Assembly: GCF_017874415.1 (NCBI RefSeq)
Contig: NZ_JAGGLM010000018.1
Location: 1-48,365, forward strand
Direction: 5' to 3'
DNA: 48,365 nucleotides
Origin: Clostridium algifaecis
GTDB lineage: Bacteria > Bacillota > Clostridia > Clostridiales > Clostridiaceae
Shown: in pieces, positions 15,539 through 24,288 of the stretch
Layout: each line of letters starts with the position of its first letter
Numbering within the stretch: the first letter of the stretch is position 1
Position numbers and translations under genes: made by a program
The notes under the pieces: generated by a model
The model's input: only the letters and a program-made list of their open reading frames with translations
Database searches by the model: none
What the model was told of the DNA's origin: nothing

Positions 15539-17281
15539 ATGCAAAAAGAATTTTATTTAAAAAATGGTAAAGTAATGATTAATCTTACTGCAAAGTATTG
15601 TGATACTCCAGAAAAATTATTTGAAAGTTCTACTTTCAAGGCAGTTCTTTTGAAATATTTAAAAAAAATAAAATATAAGGATACTGCAGTATATGAATAC
15701 ATCTATGGAGGTACAAAAATCGATGAAGTTGAAATATTAATGAAATCAATAATAAACGTATTTAAATTACTTATGGTATTTAAATCGGAAGATATTGAAA
15801 AATTAAATTTGAAGTACAAGGATTTATTTTTAAAAAAAGATAGCTTTATATTATTTATAGAAGATTTTTATAAATTCTGGAGAAAGATTGAAAGGTATAC
15901 TATTATACAGGATAACAAACCAGGTGAAGGATTTCAAAATGTAAGTTTTATAGAAGCAAATAATAGATTTTCACAACTTATTCTGTATACGTATAGAAAG
16001 ATAGAAGAAAATATTTTGAACTGTAAACCACAAATATATAGACAATTGCCGGCAGGCGGAAATGCAGGCCTAATATTAAATACTGTAAAATGGCCATGCC
16101 CTAAAGATTACAAATGTCTTGAAAATGTACCATTTATTAAATCAATAATGATTGATCCTCCATTTATAATATATCCTAAAAAAAATACTAGAGATGGCAT
16201 GTTTAGTGAATGTTTTGAAAATCCTATTAAAGGTTGTAATATAAATGTAAATCATTGGTTTTGTTACCCTGCTAAAGTAGGTGACCTGCTAGCTTATATA
16301 TATTTTCACAGGGATTTCATGGCACATGGAGTTACAATGTGTAATTTATTTCAGATAGCAAAAGAAGATGAGTACGAAAATAGAAAACCTGATATAGTAT
16401 ATGTATTTGGCATGAAAGATAGCTGCGAAAAAATGAAAACTGTTTTTTATGATGATACTGAAAACGGTATAATGTTAGGGTATATAAATTACAATGAAAA
16501 TATAGATTATTTTGGGTATATGAAAAAAATGACTCTCACACTTCACAATCTTATAATGATAAAGAGAGGATATCTTCCTATTCATGGAGCTATGGTAAAT
16601 ATAGTGACTAAAGATAAAAAAACGGCTAATATAATTATAATGGGAGATAGTGGGGCAGGAAAATCTGAGAGCCTTGAAGCATTTAGAGAGCTTGGAGATA
16701 ATTATATAAGTGATATGAAAGTAATATTTGATGATATGGGAACTATAAGACTTAATGCTGATGATGAAATACTATCTTATGGAACTGAAATAGGAGCTTT
16801 TGTGAGATTGGATGATTTGGATACAGGATATGCTTTCAGAGAAATAGATAGGAGTATATTTATGAATCCGGATAAAATAAATGCAAGGCTTGTCGTTCCG
16901 GTATCAAGTTATGATGAAATAACAAAAGGTTATCCTGTTAATTTGTTCTTATATGCAAATAATTATGAAGATGGAAGTGAACTGGAATTTTTTGAATCCT
17001 ATAGTGAAGCTATATCTGTATTCAGAGAAGGAGCAAGAGTTGCCAAAGGTACAACTACTGAAAAAGGGCTTGTCAGGACTTACTTTGCAAATCCTTTTGG
17101 ACCTGCCCAAAAATCTGAAGATACGGAAAAACTATTAAATAGATATTTTAAGAAATTCTTTGAAAACGGAATAAAGGTTGGACAACTTAGGACAAGACTT
17201 GGTATACCTGGCAAAGAAAAAGATGGTCCTAAAAGAGCTGCAATAAAACTTTTAGAAGAGATCAGAAATATTGACAAATAA
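15539..17281 (+). CDS. PEPCK/HPr-kinase-like P-loop protein of unknown role
   Basis: A 580-aa cytoplasmic protein. The clear feature is a P-loop, MGDSGAGKSES near residues 368-377, followed by a DMKVIFDDMG acidic segment, RVAKGTTTEKGLV and an ANPFGPAQ block. This order resembles the nucleotide-binding domain shared by PEP carboxykinases and HPr kinase/phosphorylase. The N-terminal ~330 residues contain two or three cysteine- and tryptophan-bearing segments I do not recognise. Clostridial homologues are sometimes labelled PEP carboxykinase, but the canonical PckA motifs are not intact, so the activity is open. Start ATG 15539 has GGGGGAGGAG upstream. Confidence 0.6.
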   Translation: MQKEFYLKNGKVMINLTAKYCDTPEKLFESSTFKAVLLKYLKKIKYKDTAVYEYIYGGTKIDEVEILMKSIINVFKLLMVFKSEDIEKLNLKYKDLFLKKDSFILFIEDFYKFWRKIERYTIIQDNKPGEGFQNVSFIEANNRFSQLILYTYRKIEENILNCKPQIYRQLPAGGNAGLILNTVKWPCPKDYKCLENVPFIKSIMIDPPFIIYPKKNTRDGMFSECFENPIKGCNINVNHWFCYPAKVGDLLAYIYFHRDFMAHGVTMCNLFQIAKEDEYENRKPDIVYVFGMKDSCEKMKTVFYDDTENGIMLGYINYNENIDYFGYMKKMTLTLHNLIMIKRGYLPIHGAMVNIVTKDKKTANIIIMGDSGAGKSESLEAFRELGDNYISDMKVIFDDMGTIRLNADDEILSYGTEIGAFVRLDDLDTGYAFREIDRSIFMNPDKINARLVVPVSSYDEITKGYPVNLFLYANNYEDGSELEFFESYSEAISVFREGARVAKGTTTEKGLVRTYFANPFGPAQKSEDTEKLLNRYFKKFFENGIKVGQLRTRLGIPGKEKDGPKRAAIKLLEEIRNIDK

Positions 17282-17320
17282 AAGTTATTCTGATATCATT
17301 ATTGTACAATTGAAAAGAGT

Positions 17321-17423
17321 TCTTATCACGAGAGACTGAGGGACTGGCCCTATGATGTCCAGCAACCTAAAATATAATTTAAGGTGCTAATTCCAGCAGG
17401 TATACTTTGCCTGATAGATAAGA
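17321..17423 (+). ncRNA. SAM-I riboswitch (S-box) aptamer
   Basis: The closing stem pairs TCTTATC (17321-17327) with GATAAGA (17417-17423). The conserved core is present: AGAGACTGAGGGACTGGCCC, then ATGATGTCCAGCAACC, then AAGGTGCTAATTCC and the GCAGG segment. A terminator follows at 17440. When S-adenosylmethionine binds, the terminator should form and switch off the downstream YbaK-like gene, so expression is expected when SAM is low. Confidence 0.95.
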
Positions 17424-17439
17424 GGATAAAAGTATGCAA

Positions 17440-17472
17440 CTTCCTGTATCTATTTACAGGAAGATTTTTTTT
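17440..17472 (+). terminator. SAM riboswitch expression-platform terminator
   Basis: CTTCCTGTA (17440-17448) pairs perfectly with TACAGGAAG (17455-17463) over a 6-base loop, followed by A and eight T. It ends about 40 bases before the start codon of the deacylase gene. Confidence 0.9.
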
Positions 17473-17511
17473 ATTTGAAATATTGAACAAAAAATAAATG
17501 GAGGTATTAAA

Positions 17512-17979
17512 ATGAGTGTAGAGAATGTGGTAAAATATTTTAATGATAGGAATATTGAAAATCCGGTTTTTAAATTGCAGGCTAGTGGTGCGACAGTAGA
17601 TGAGGCGGCAGAAACATTGCAGATTGAGCCTAAGTACATAGCAAAAACATTGGCATTTAAATTGAAAGATGAAGATATACTTATAGTTGTACGCGGTGAT
17701 CTTAAAGTCAGCAATAGAAAGTTTAAAGATCTTTTCAGGATTAAAGCAAAGATGGTAGATCATGATAAAGTATTAAATGAGATAGGCCATCCAGTAGGAG
17801 GATTATGTCCTTTTGGATTAAAAAATGAAATTAAGATTTATGTGGATATTTCCATAAAAGATTTTGATTATGTATACCCTGCAGCAGGATCCAGGGATTA
17901 TGCTTTAAAAATTTCACCTGATGAAATGTACAATTTAACTAATGCACAGTGGGTTGATGTATGTAAAGATCCTGAGTAA
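17512..17979 (+). CDS. YbaK/EbsC family aminoacyl-tRNA deacylase-like protein
   Basis: A 155-aa protein filling one YbaK domain. Lys45 in IAKTLAFK corresponds to the conserved lysine of YbaK/ProX enzymes, and GHPVGGLCPFG (92-102) is the substrate-pocket loop. Relatives hydrolyse mischarged Cys-tRNA(Pro), Ala-tRNA(Pro) or similar species. The gene is directly under a SAM-I riboswitch, which suggests a link to sulfur amino acids such as homocysteine or cysteine mischarging; that link is inference. GGAGG lies before the ATG. It ends one base from the convergent flavin reductase gene. Confidence 0.88.
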   Translation: MSVENVVKYFNDRNIENPVFKLQASGATVDEAAETLQIEPKYIAKTLAFKLKDEDILIVVRGDLKVSNRKFKDLFRIKAKMVDHDKVLNEIGHPVGGLCPFGLKNEIKIYVDISIKDFDYVYPAAGSRDYALKISPDEMYNLTNAQWVDVCKDPE

Positions 17980-17980
17980 A

Positions 17981-18550
17981 CTATTTTTTCTTTCTAATTG
18001 AGTAACCAAATTTACCTTCTGGCTTTGATGAAATTTCAAAATATTCGCCGTGGGAATAACACAAAAGTCCTGCTTTCTCAAGATGAATTTTACCGCTTTT
18101 GTCTATGAGGTTTTCATTAACATTTACAGACAACACTTCAGATATAAAAAGATCATGGCTTCCAAGATGAATTATATTTTTAACCTTGCATTCCAAATTT
18201 ACAGGACAATTTTCAATGTAGGGAACATTTATTTTGGAGCTGTTTTTTAAAGTTAGTTTGCAGTGCTTTATTTTGTCGATGTCTTTTCCAGATTTAACTC
18301 CACAAAAATCAAGAGTCTTTGTCATAGATACATTAGGGAGGTTTACAATAAATTCTCCAGTTTCTTTAATGTATTTATATGATAATCTTTCCGGTCTTAT
18401 GGATATTGATATCATAGGCGGTTTTGTACATATTGTTCCTATCCAGGCCACGGTAAATACATTTACTTTTCCACTTTTACTTTTTGAAGTTACGAGTACA
18501 GCTGGTACAGGATTTAGCATACAGCTTCCTTTAAAAGATATTTTTTTCAT
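17981..18550 (-). CDS. flavin reductase family protein
   Basis: A 189-aa FMN-binding split-barrel protein of the flavin reductase-like family. Visible family segments are LNPVPAVLVTSKS, the FTVAWIGTICTKPPM pocket, SISIRPERLSYKYI and FIVNLP. Members reduce flavins with NAD(P)H or bind FMN tightly as flavoredoxin-like electron carriers, and the latter is common in anaerobes. I start it at ATG 18550 behind GGGAG rather than at GTG 18592. A hairpin (18588-18610) lies 38-60 bases upstream of this start. Confidence 0.85.
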   Translation of the reverse strand: MKKISFKGSCMLNPVPAVLVTSKSKSGKVNVFTVAWIGTICTKPPMISISIRPERLSYKYIKETGEFIVNLPNVSMTKTLDFCGVKSGKDIDKIKHCKLTLKNSSKINVPYIENCPVNLECKVKNIIHLGSHDLFISEVLSVNVNENLIDKSGKIHLEKAGLLCYSHGEYFEISSKPEGKFGYSIRKKK

Positions 18551-18587
18551 AAAAGTGTTCACTCCCTCAAATTCTACAATAATAGTA

Positions 18588-18610
18588 CCCACAAAAAACT
18601 TATTTGTGGG
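18588..18610. repeat. hairpin in the flavin reductase 5' region
   Basis: CCCACAAA (18588-18595) pairs with TTTGTGGG (18603-18610) over 7 bases. On the minus strand it directly follows TATAAT (18618-18613), so it would be at the start of the flavin reductase mRNA. No T run follows in that direction. Confidence 0.5.
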
Positions 18611-18618
18611 TTATTATA

Positions 18619-18667
18619 CATGAGAAAATTCACAATGTTATAGTTTGAATTAAGGAGTTTTCTCATG
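18619..18667 (-). terminator. possible terminator after the DEAD-box helicase gene
   Basis: CATGAGAAAA (18619-18628) and TTTTCTCATG (18658-18667) are a perfect 10-base inverted repeat around a 29-base loop. It begins 8 bases beyond the helicase stop. It lacks a strong T tract, so it may be a weak terminator or a stability element. Confidence 0.45.
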
Positions 18668-18674
18668 GTATTAC

Positions 18675-20255
18675 TTATTTTTTCTTTTTGCTTTTAGCAA
18701 CTTCTACAGAAACACGTCTTCCCTGAAATTTCTTTCCATTTGTTTTCTTTAATATAACAGAAGCTACACTCTCCGATACATTTATAAAAGTAAATTTATT
18801 TAATATATCAATATCTCCAATTTCATGGGCTTCAATGGATGAAGTTTCATGTATAAACTTAATTAGCTTTCTTGGAGTTATATTATCAAGTCGTCCTATG
18901 GATAAAAATAATCGTATTTCCTGATCTACATTTGTGTTTAAAGAGTTTTCTTTATAATCAAAACTTATTTCATTTTCAAAAAGCATTTTCATAAGCGCAG
19001 CAGCTACATCCACCAGGTTATACTCTTCATCAAGCTCTGTAGCTATTGGAATGAAATTTTTAAAGTTATTTTCAGAAAGAGTAGTTCTTATCTTTTCAGA
19101 GATATGTTTGTATTTTGCTTCAAATATATCATCTATTGTAGGTATCTCTTTTCTTTTTATTTTGCTCTTTGTATATTTTTCTATTTGTTTTAAAAGTATG
19201 TATTCCCTTGGTGTTACAAGTGAATAAGCTATTCCCTCTTTATTTGCTCGGCCAGTTCTTCCAATTCTATGAACATAATATTCCGTATCTTGTGGAAGAT
19301 CATAATTTATAACGTGAGTTACATTTTCTACATCTATACCTCTTGCAGCTACATCTGTAGCAACTAGAAAATCCAAACTACCGTTTTTAAACTTTCTGAG
19401 AGTGCCAAGTCTCTGGTTTTGACTCATATCTCCGTGCATACCTTCTACGCTGTAACCTCTAGCCTGCATAGATTCTACTAATTCATCCACGCCTCTTTTT
19501 GTTTTACAAAATATTATAGCACTTGAAGGTTCATCTACGTCTAATATCCTGCAAAGTGATTCAAATCTATCCTTGTGCTTTATTTCATAATAATACTGTT
19601 TTATTTTTTCTACAGTCAAAGTATTTTTTTCAATTTTGATGATTTTTACATCTTTGCTCATATATTTTGAGGCTAATTTATTTATCTGATCTGGCATTGT
19701 AGCTGAAAACAGTAGAGTCTGTCTATCTGAATTGACTTTTTTAATAATATCTTCTATATCATCTATAAAACCCATATCCAGCATTTCATCTGCTTCATCT
19801 ATTATTAAAAATTGTATTTTACTTAAATCTATAGTTTTCCTGCTTATGTGATCGAGAATTCTACCTGGAGTACCAACTACTACATCTACACCACTTTTAA
19901 GTGATCTTATTTGTCTGTCAATTGGCTGTCCTCCGTATATTGGCATAAGACGTACTTTCCTGAACTTTGCAATCTTGCTTAATTCATCATTTACCTGAAT
20001 TGCAAGTTCTCTTGTAGGAGTAAGTATAAGTGCCGATATATTTTTTCTGTCGTTGTTTATTTTACTTAACATTGGAGCACCAAAGGCAAGAGTTTTACCT
20101 GTACCTGTTTGTGCCTGACCTATTACATCATGTCCTTCTAATATTACAGGTATGGATTCCGCCTGAATTTGGGATGGCTCCTCAAATCCCATAGCATCTA
20201 TAGATTGAAGCACTTTGGGGTGCAAATTTAAATTGCTGAAATTAATATTACTCAT
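18675..20255 (-). CDS. DEAD-box RNA helicase with DbpA-type RNA-binding tail
   Basis: A 526-aa helicase. The Q motif is GFEEPSQIQ, followed by AQTGTGKT, PTRELA, TPGR, the DEAD box in IIDEADEMLD, SATMP, VATDVAARGID and HRIGRTGRA. The last ~75 residues form the RRM-like domain that binds structured rRNA in DbpA/CsdA proteins, ending in a lysine-rich KSKKKK tail. The role is probably ribosome assembly or RNA remodelling in the cold. GAAAGAGGAA precedes the ATG at 20255. It could be named deaD or cshA-like; the orthology is not settled. Confidence 0.92.
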   Translation of the reverse strand: MSNINFSNLNLHPKVLQSIDAMGFEEPSQIQAESIPVILEGHDVIGQAQTGTGKTLAFGAPMLSKINNDRKNISALILTPTRELAIQVNDELSKIAKFRKVRLMPIYGGQPIDRQIRSLKSGVDVVVGTPGRILDHISRKTIDLSKIQFLIIDEADEMLDMGFIDDIEDIIKKVNSDRQTLLFSATMPDQINKLASKYMSKDVKIIKIEKNTLTVEKIKQYYYEIKHKDRFESLCRILDVDEPSSAIIFCKTKRGVDELVESMQARGYSVEGMHGDMSQNQRLGTLRKFKNGSLDFLVATDVAARGIDVENVTHVINYDLPQDTEYYVHRIGRTGRANKEGIAYSLVTPREYILLKQIEKYTKSKIKRKEIPTIDDIFEAKYKHISEKIRTTLSENNFKNFIPIATELDEEYNLVDVAAALMKMLFENEISFDYKENSLNTNVDQEIRLFLSIGRLDNITPRKLIKFIHETSSIEAHEIGDIDILNKFTFINVSESVASVILKKTNGKKFQGRRVSVEVAKSKKKK

Positions 20256-20406
20256 TAAAATTCCTCTTTCTTTTTTATATTACAAAACAAATCCTATCAT
20301 AACATAGTATTATAATAATATCAAACTTTATTCACTAAACTATGATATAATTGTTATAATTATAAAAATTCGTATTATTACTTAAAATTCATTAGGAGAG
20401 AAATAT

Positions 20407-21639
20407 ATGTTTGATGCAGTAGAGAAGGTTTTATCAAATGGAATAAAACTTATTACTATAAAAAAGGATACACAGATTGCGGCTCTGCATGTTGGAATAA
20501 AAATGGGATCAATATATGAAAGCTTACAGGAAAAAGGGATATCTCATTTTATAGAGCATATGCTTTTTAAAGGAACTAAATCAAGAAGTAATGAAACATT
20601 AAATGAGGATCTTGAAAATTTGGGCGGAGAATATAATGCATATACTGAAAATACATCTACAGTGTATAGTATTACAAGTTTAGGTGAAGAATTAGAAAAG
20701 TCAATAGAACTTCTTTCTGATATGGTGCTTAATTCTAAATTTGATGAACACGAAATTGAAAAAGAAAGGAAAGTTATATTGTCTGAAATAAAAGCGGGCA
20801 ATGATGATATAGAGCAGTTTAGCTTTAGAAAGATAAATGAGATTGCATTTAAAAATAGTCCACTTAAATATGATATATGTGGAAGCGAAAAGACTGTAAA
20901 TAGTTTTACAAGGAAAGATTTACTTGAGTTTTATCATAATTATTATGTACCTAATAACTGTGTTATATCAGTTGTATCATCATATGAACATGAATATGTT
21001 TTGAATTTGATTTTAAAATACTTTAAAAGCTGGGAATACAAAAAGTTTGAAAAAAGAAAAATTCAACCTGAAAATAATTTACCCTGCATAAAAACTTCAT
21101 ATAGAAGGGATATTGAACAGAATAGTATAGTATTTTTATATACAATTTGTGGACTCAATAAAAAAGAGGAACTGGCACTTAGAATATTAAATCATAAATT
21201 AGGAGAAAGTCCAAATTCAATATTGTTTAGAAAGTTAAGAGAAGAAAAAGGGTTTACGTATGATATATATACTGACTTGGATTTAACGGAAAATATAAAA
21301 ACAATATATATATACACAGCTGTAAGTGAAGAAAATATAGATAATACTATAAATATAATTTTAAAATGCATTCAGGATATAAAAGATGAAAAAATAACAT
21401 TTGACGATAAAAGCATTGATATCATGAAAAAATCTCTAAAAACAGCTGTAGTATTTACACTTGAGGACAGCACGGATATTGGAAATTATGTACTTACCCA
21501 ATGTATTGAAGGACAGAGTATATTTAAATTTAATGAAGATATGAAGGAAATTGAAAATATTAAAAATACAACTATATATGAAGTGGCAAGAAAGGTGTTT
21601 AATGATCCTACCATTTATATTTTGAAAAAACATAAATAA
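20407..21639 (+). CDS. M16 family zinc metallopeptidase
   Basis: A 410-aa pitrilysin/processing-peptidase type protein with the inverted zinc motif HFIEH (residues 47-51) and a downstream metal-ligand glutamate in KVILSEIKAGND (about residue 126). The later LGESPNSILFRKLREEKG segment is also conserved in M16. Clostridia and bacilli usually have a YmxG-like member near pnp; this copy is next to recX instead. The ATG at 20407 follows AGGAGAG. Its substrate is unknown. Confidence 0.9.
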   Translation: MFDAVEKVLSNGIKLITIKKDTQIAALHVGIKMGSIYESLQEKGISHFIEHMLFKGTKSRSNETLNEDLENLGGEYNAYTENTSTVYSITSLGEELEKSIELLSDMVLNSKFDEHEIEKERKVILSEIKAGNDDIEQFSFRKINEIAFKNSPLKYDICGSEKTVNSFTRKDLLEFYHNYYVPNNCVISVVSSYEHEYVLNLILKYFKSWEYKKFEKRKIQPENNLPCIKTSYRRDIEQNSIVFLYTICGLNKKEELALRILNHKLGESPNSILFRKLREEKGFTYDIYTDLDLTENIKTIYIYTAVSEENIDNTINIILKCIQDIKDEKITFDDKSIDIMKKSLKTAVVFTLEDSTDIGNYVLTQCIEGQSIFKFNEDMKEIENIKNTTIYEVARKVFNDPTIYILKKHK

Positions 21640-21697
21640 TTTTATTAATTTGAAATTATATTTGAATATAAGAGAGGAGAAATTTTTTAAGTTTAAT

Positions 21698-22534
21698 ATG
21701 AATGAAAATATAGTAACGGAAGTAAAATTACAAAGTAAAAACAAGGATAGGGTTAACATATATATAAATGATGAATTTTCATTTTCCTGCAGTAAAGAAA
21801 TTGTATATTCCAATAATATATGTAAGGGAAAATCTATAGATTTGGATTATATAAAAAGTATAATTACAGAAGACAATTATATCAAATGTAAAAATTCAGC
21901 TTTAAGAATTATTGAGAGAAGATATAAGACTGAAAGACAAATTGCAGATAAGCTTATTGAAAAACAATACGATACGGATACGATTAAAAAAACTGTAAAT
22001 TTTTTAAAGGAATATAAATTTATTGACGATTTTAAATTCACAAGATTATATATAGAAGAAAAAATAAATCATTGTGGCAAAAAAAAGATAATGTATGATC
22101 TTAAAAAGAAAGGAATATCTGAACAAGTTATAGAAAAACAGCTGGAAATTTTAGATAGCGGGGCATATGAGGAAAATGCATTTAAATTTGCGGAGAAGAA
22201 GTATAATAGCTTGATTAAAAATGAAAATAATGTAAAGAATATTTATAGAAGGCTTGGAAATTATTTAATTAGAAATGGATATGATTCTGCGCTGGTTAAA
22301 AAAATTTTAGACAGTACAATAAATAAAGAAGAGCTGGAATTAAAAGAAAAAATTTACAAAAAAGATATAAACAGCCTATACTCTATCGCAAAAAAAAGGT
22401 ATAATATAATAACAAAGTCTGAAAGCAATGTTAATAAAATAAGCATAAAACTCAGTCAATATTTGATGAGAAAGGGATATTTGTGGGAAGAAATAAAACC
22501 AATTTTGAAAAAAGTTTTAATGGAAGACATTTAA
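21698..22534 (+). CDS. recX: RecX-family regulatory protein
   Basis: A 278-aa protein made of tandem three-helix RecX repeats; the first is marked by ALRIIERRYKTERQIADKL and the FLKEYKFIDD segment. RecX binds RecA filaments and limits recombinase and coprotease activity. It is longer than many RecX proteins because of an N-terminal ~55-residue beta-rich segment and extra repeats, as is usual in Firmicutes. I use ATG 21698; the nearest strong site, GAGAGGAG, is about 18 bases away, so initiation efficiency or the exact start is uncertain. recA is not in this window. Confidence 0.85.
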   Translation: MNENIVTEVKLQSKNKDRVNIYINDEFSFSCSKEIVYSNNICKGKSIDLDYIKSIITEDNYIKCKNSALRIIERRYKTERQIADKLIEKQYDTDTIKKTVNFLKEYKFIDDFKFTRLYIEEKINHCGKKKIMYDLKKKGISEQVIEKQLEILDSGAYEENAFKFAEKKYNSLIKNENNVKNIYRRLGNYLIRNGYDSALVKKILDSTINKEELELKEKIYKKDINSLYSIAKKRYNIITKSESNVNKISIKLSQYLMRKGYLWEEIKPILKKVLMEDI

Positions 22535-22583
22535 AAGAGGGATTTCTTTTATAATTAATGTAATTTAAAAGGTGGTTGTTATC

Positions 22584-23783
22584 ATGAAAATGAATCCCAT
22601 AACACTTATAATTGTATTGGTATTTTTATATCCTATTTTAAAAGGATTTTTATTTAAATTTTCATCGAGGGATTTAAAGTGTGATATAGATGATTTAAGT
22701 AGAAATATATCTTTTATTATAGCTATAATATCAGGTACTTATTTTGGAAAGAAGATATTTATACAGCACGATGATGGAATATATAGAAACATATATAATC
22801 ATATTCCTCAACAGATACTTGATTACCTGGAAAATAACAATTTGATAATATATGCAATTGTAATACCTATAATTGTTTTTATTATATATAGAGTTATAAA
22901 ATTAATTTTGGATCTATTAAATTATGTTACAACTTATCCAGCATTAGACAGTATAGAAAAGTTTTTAAGCTCTAAAGGAAATATATTTAAAAGAACAACA
23001 GGAATGATATTCCAGATACCTAAGGGATTATGTTATGTACTTTTAGTCGCATTTGCACTTAATATAATGTCTGTACTTAATGTAAGCAGCAAGCTGAACG
23101 GATATTTGGAAGGGTCAAAACCATATAAATCTATTTGTAAGAGTATTATTATGCCGGTAACAAATTCTAACATCGCAAAAAAACTGCCTAATATACTAAA
23201 CAATTCATTTAGAATAGTAATAAGAGAGGCAGATTCTGGTAGACAGATTGAGCCTAATTCAGATACCCCTGCCACTTTAAATCAGACTAATGGCAGAAAA
23301 ACTGTAGTATATTATAATGGTGTAACCCTGGATCAGGGAGTAAAATCAGATCCTCAAATAGACAAACTTGCGGTAGCACTTGGCTCTGAAGGAACAAATA
23401 CTACAGAAAAGGCACAGATGTTGTACAATTGGATAGGAACAAATATATCCTATGATCATGATAAGGCAAATAAAGTTTTAAATAATGATTTCAATGTAAG
23501 ATCTGGTGCAATATCTGCTTTTGAAACACGAAAAGGTATATGCTTTGATTATTCGTGTTTGTATGTAGCGATGGCGAGAACAAATAATATTAAGGTTAGA
23601 CTTGTGACTGGAGAAGGATTTAATGGAATAAGCTGGGTAAGCCATGCGTGGAATCAGGTATATATACCTGAAAGTGGCAAATGGATAAATGTAGATACTA
23701 CTTTTTATAAAGGTGGAAATTATTTTGACAATCCTAGATTTAGTATTGACCATAAAGATGCACAGATAGCAGGACAGTGGTAA
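22584..23783 (+). CDS. membrane-anchored transglutaminase-like protease
   Basis: A 399-aa protein. The N-terminal ~170 residues have several hydrophobic helices (around residues 3-20, 40-55, 85-110 and 140-165), resembling CvpA-like membrane regions. The C-terminal domain is transglutaminase-like, with Cys320 in KGICFDYS, His354 in SHAWNQVY and Asp371 in NVDTTF forming the expected triad. Such domains usually act as cysteine peptidases on the cell surface. I use ATG 22584, which has AAAGGTGG 8 bases upstream, rather than GTG 22572. Confidence 0.85.
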   Translation: MKMNPITLIIVLVFLYPILKGFLFKFSSRDLKCDIDDLSRNISFIIAIISGTYFGKKIFIQHDDGIYRNIYNHIPQQILDYLENNNLIIYAIVIPIIVFIIYRVIKLILDLLNYVTTYPALDSIEKFLSSKGNIFKRTTGMIFQIPKGLCYVLLVAFALNIMSVLNVSSKLNGYLEGSKPYKSICKSIIMPVTNSNIAKKLPNILNNSFRIVIREADSGRQIEPNSDTPATLNQTNGRKTVVYYNGVTLDQGVKSDPQIDKLAVALGSEGTNTTEKAQMLYNWIGTNISYDHDKANKVLNNDFNVRSGAISAFETRKGICFDYSCLYVAMARTNNIKVRLVTGEGFNGISWVSHAWNQVYIPESGKWINVDTTFYKGGNYFDNPRFSIDHKDAQIAGQW

Positions 23784-23811
23784 GATAATTTAATTCAATA
23801 TGTTTTGAAAA

Positions 23812-24171
23812 CTATTTGGATTTAGATATGTAATTCTTTAATAAGATATTTATTGCTATTTCGCAATCTTTGTCTGAATTATTCAGGCACCAGGCAGTAT
23901 TGAATGATATTAAAGCTTTCTTGGTGTTTTTTAACATAGCATAGCAATAACCTAAATTAAAAAAGTATTTACTTTCCCTTTTTAATCTTATTGCTTCTTT
24001 TAATTTAGGTATTGCTTTTAAATATTCTCTTAATTTTATAAGACATACTGCAGAATTATATAATGCAGATACCTCATTGTCTTTTAATTTTATTGCTTTT
24101 TCATATAATTCTATTGCCTTTTTATAATCTCTTTCATTATAGTATTCATTAGCTCTTTGAAAGTATTTCAT
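23812..24171 (-). CDS. TPR repeat protein
   Basis: A 119-aa protein with about three tetratricopeptide repeats. The first is plain in ANEYYNERDYKKAIELYEKA, and later units share the A-x(3)-A-x(6)-P spacing. It is probably a soluble adaptor and no partner is evident. I start it at ATG 24171, which has GGGAGGA upstream; the longer frame to 24243 has no ribosome binding site. It is tail-to-tail with the transglutaminase gene and lies 45 bases before the end of the ABC permease gene. Confidence 0.75.
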   Translation of the reverse strand: MKYFQRANEYYNERDYKKAIELYEKAIKLKDNEVSALYNSAVCLIKLREYLKAIPKLKEAIRLKRESKYFFNLGYCYAMLKNTKKALISFNTAWCLNNSDKDCEIAINILLKNYISKSK

Positions 24172-24288
24172 TTTAATCCTCCCTGGTACGTTTTTAAAAT
24201 TTAGTAAAATATATTCATATAGTAATTTATATCCATATTGCAAAAAAAATATACCGCAGAATTAAAACTTTTAAAATTATAAATTTAA

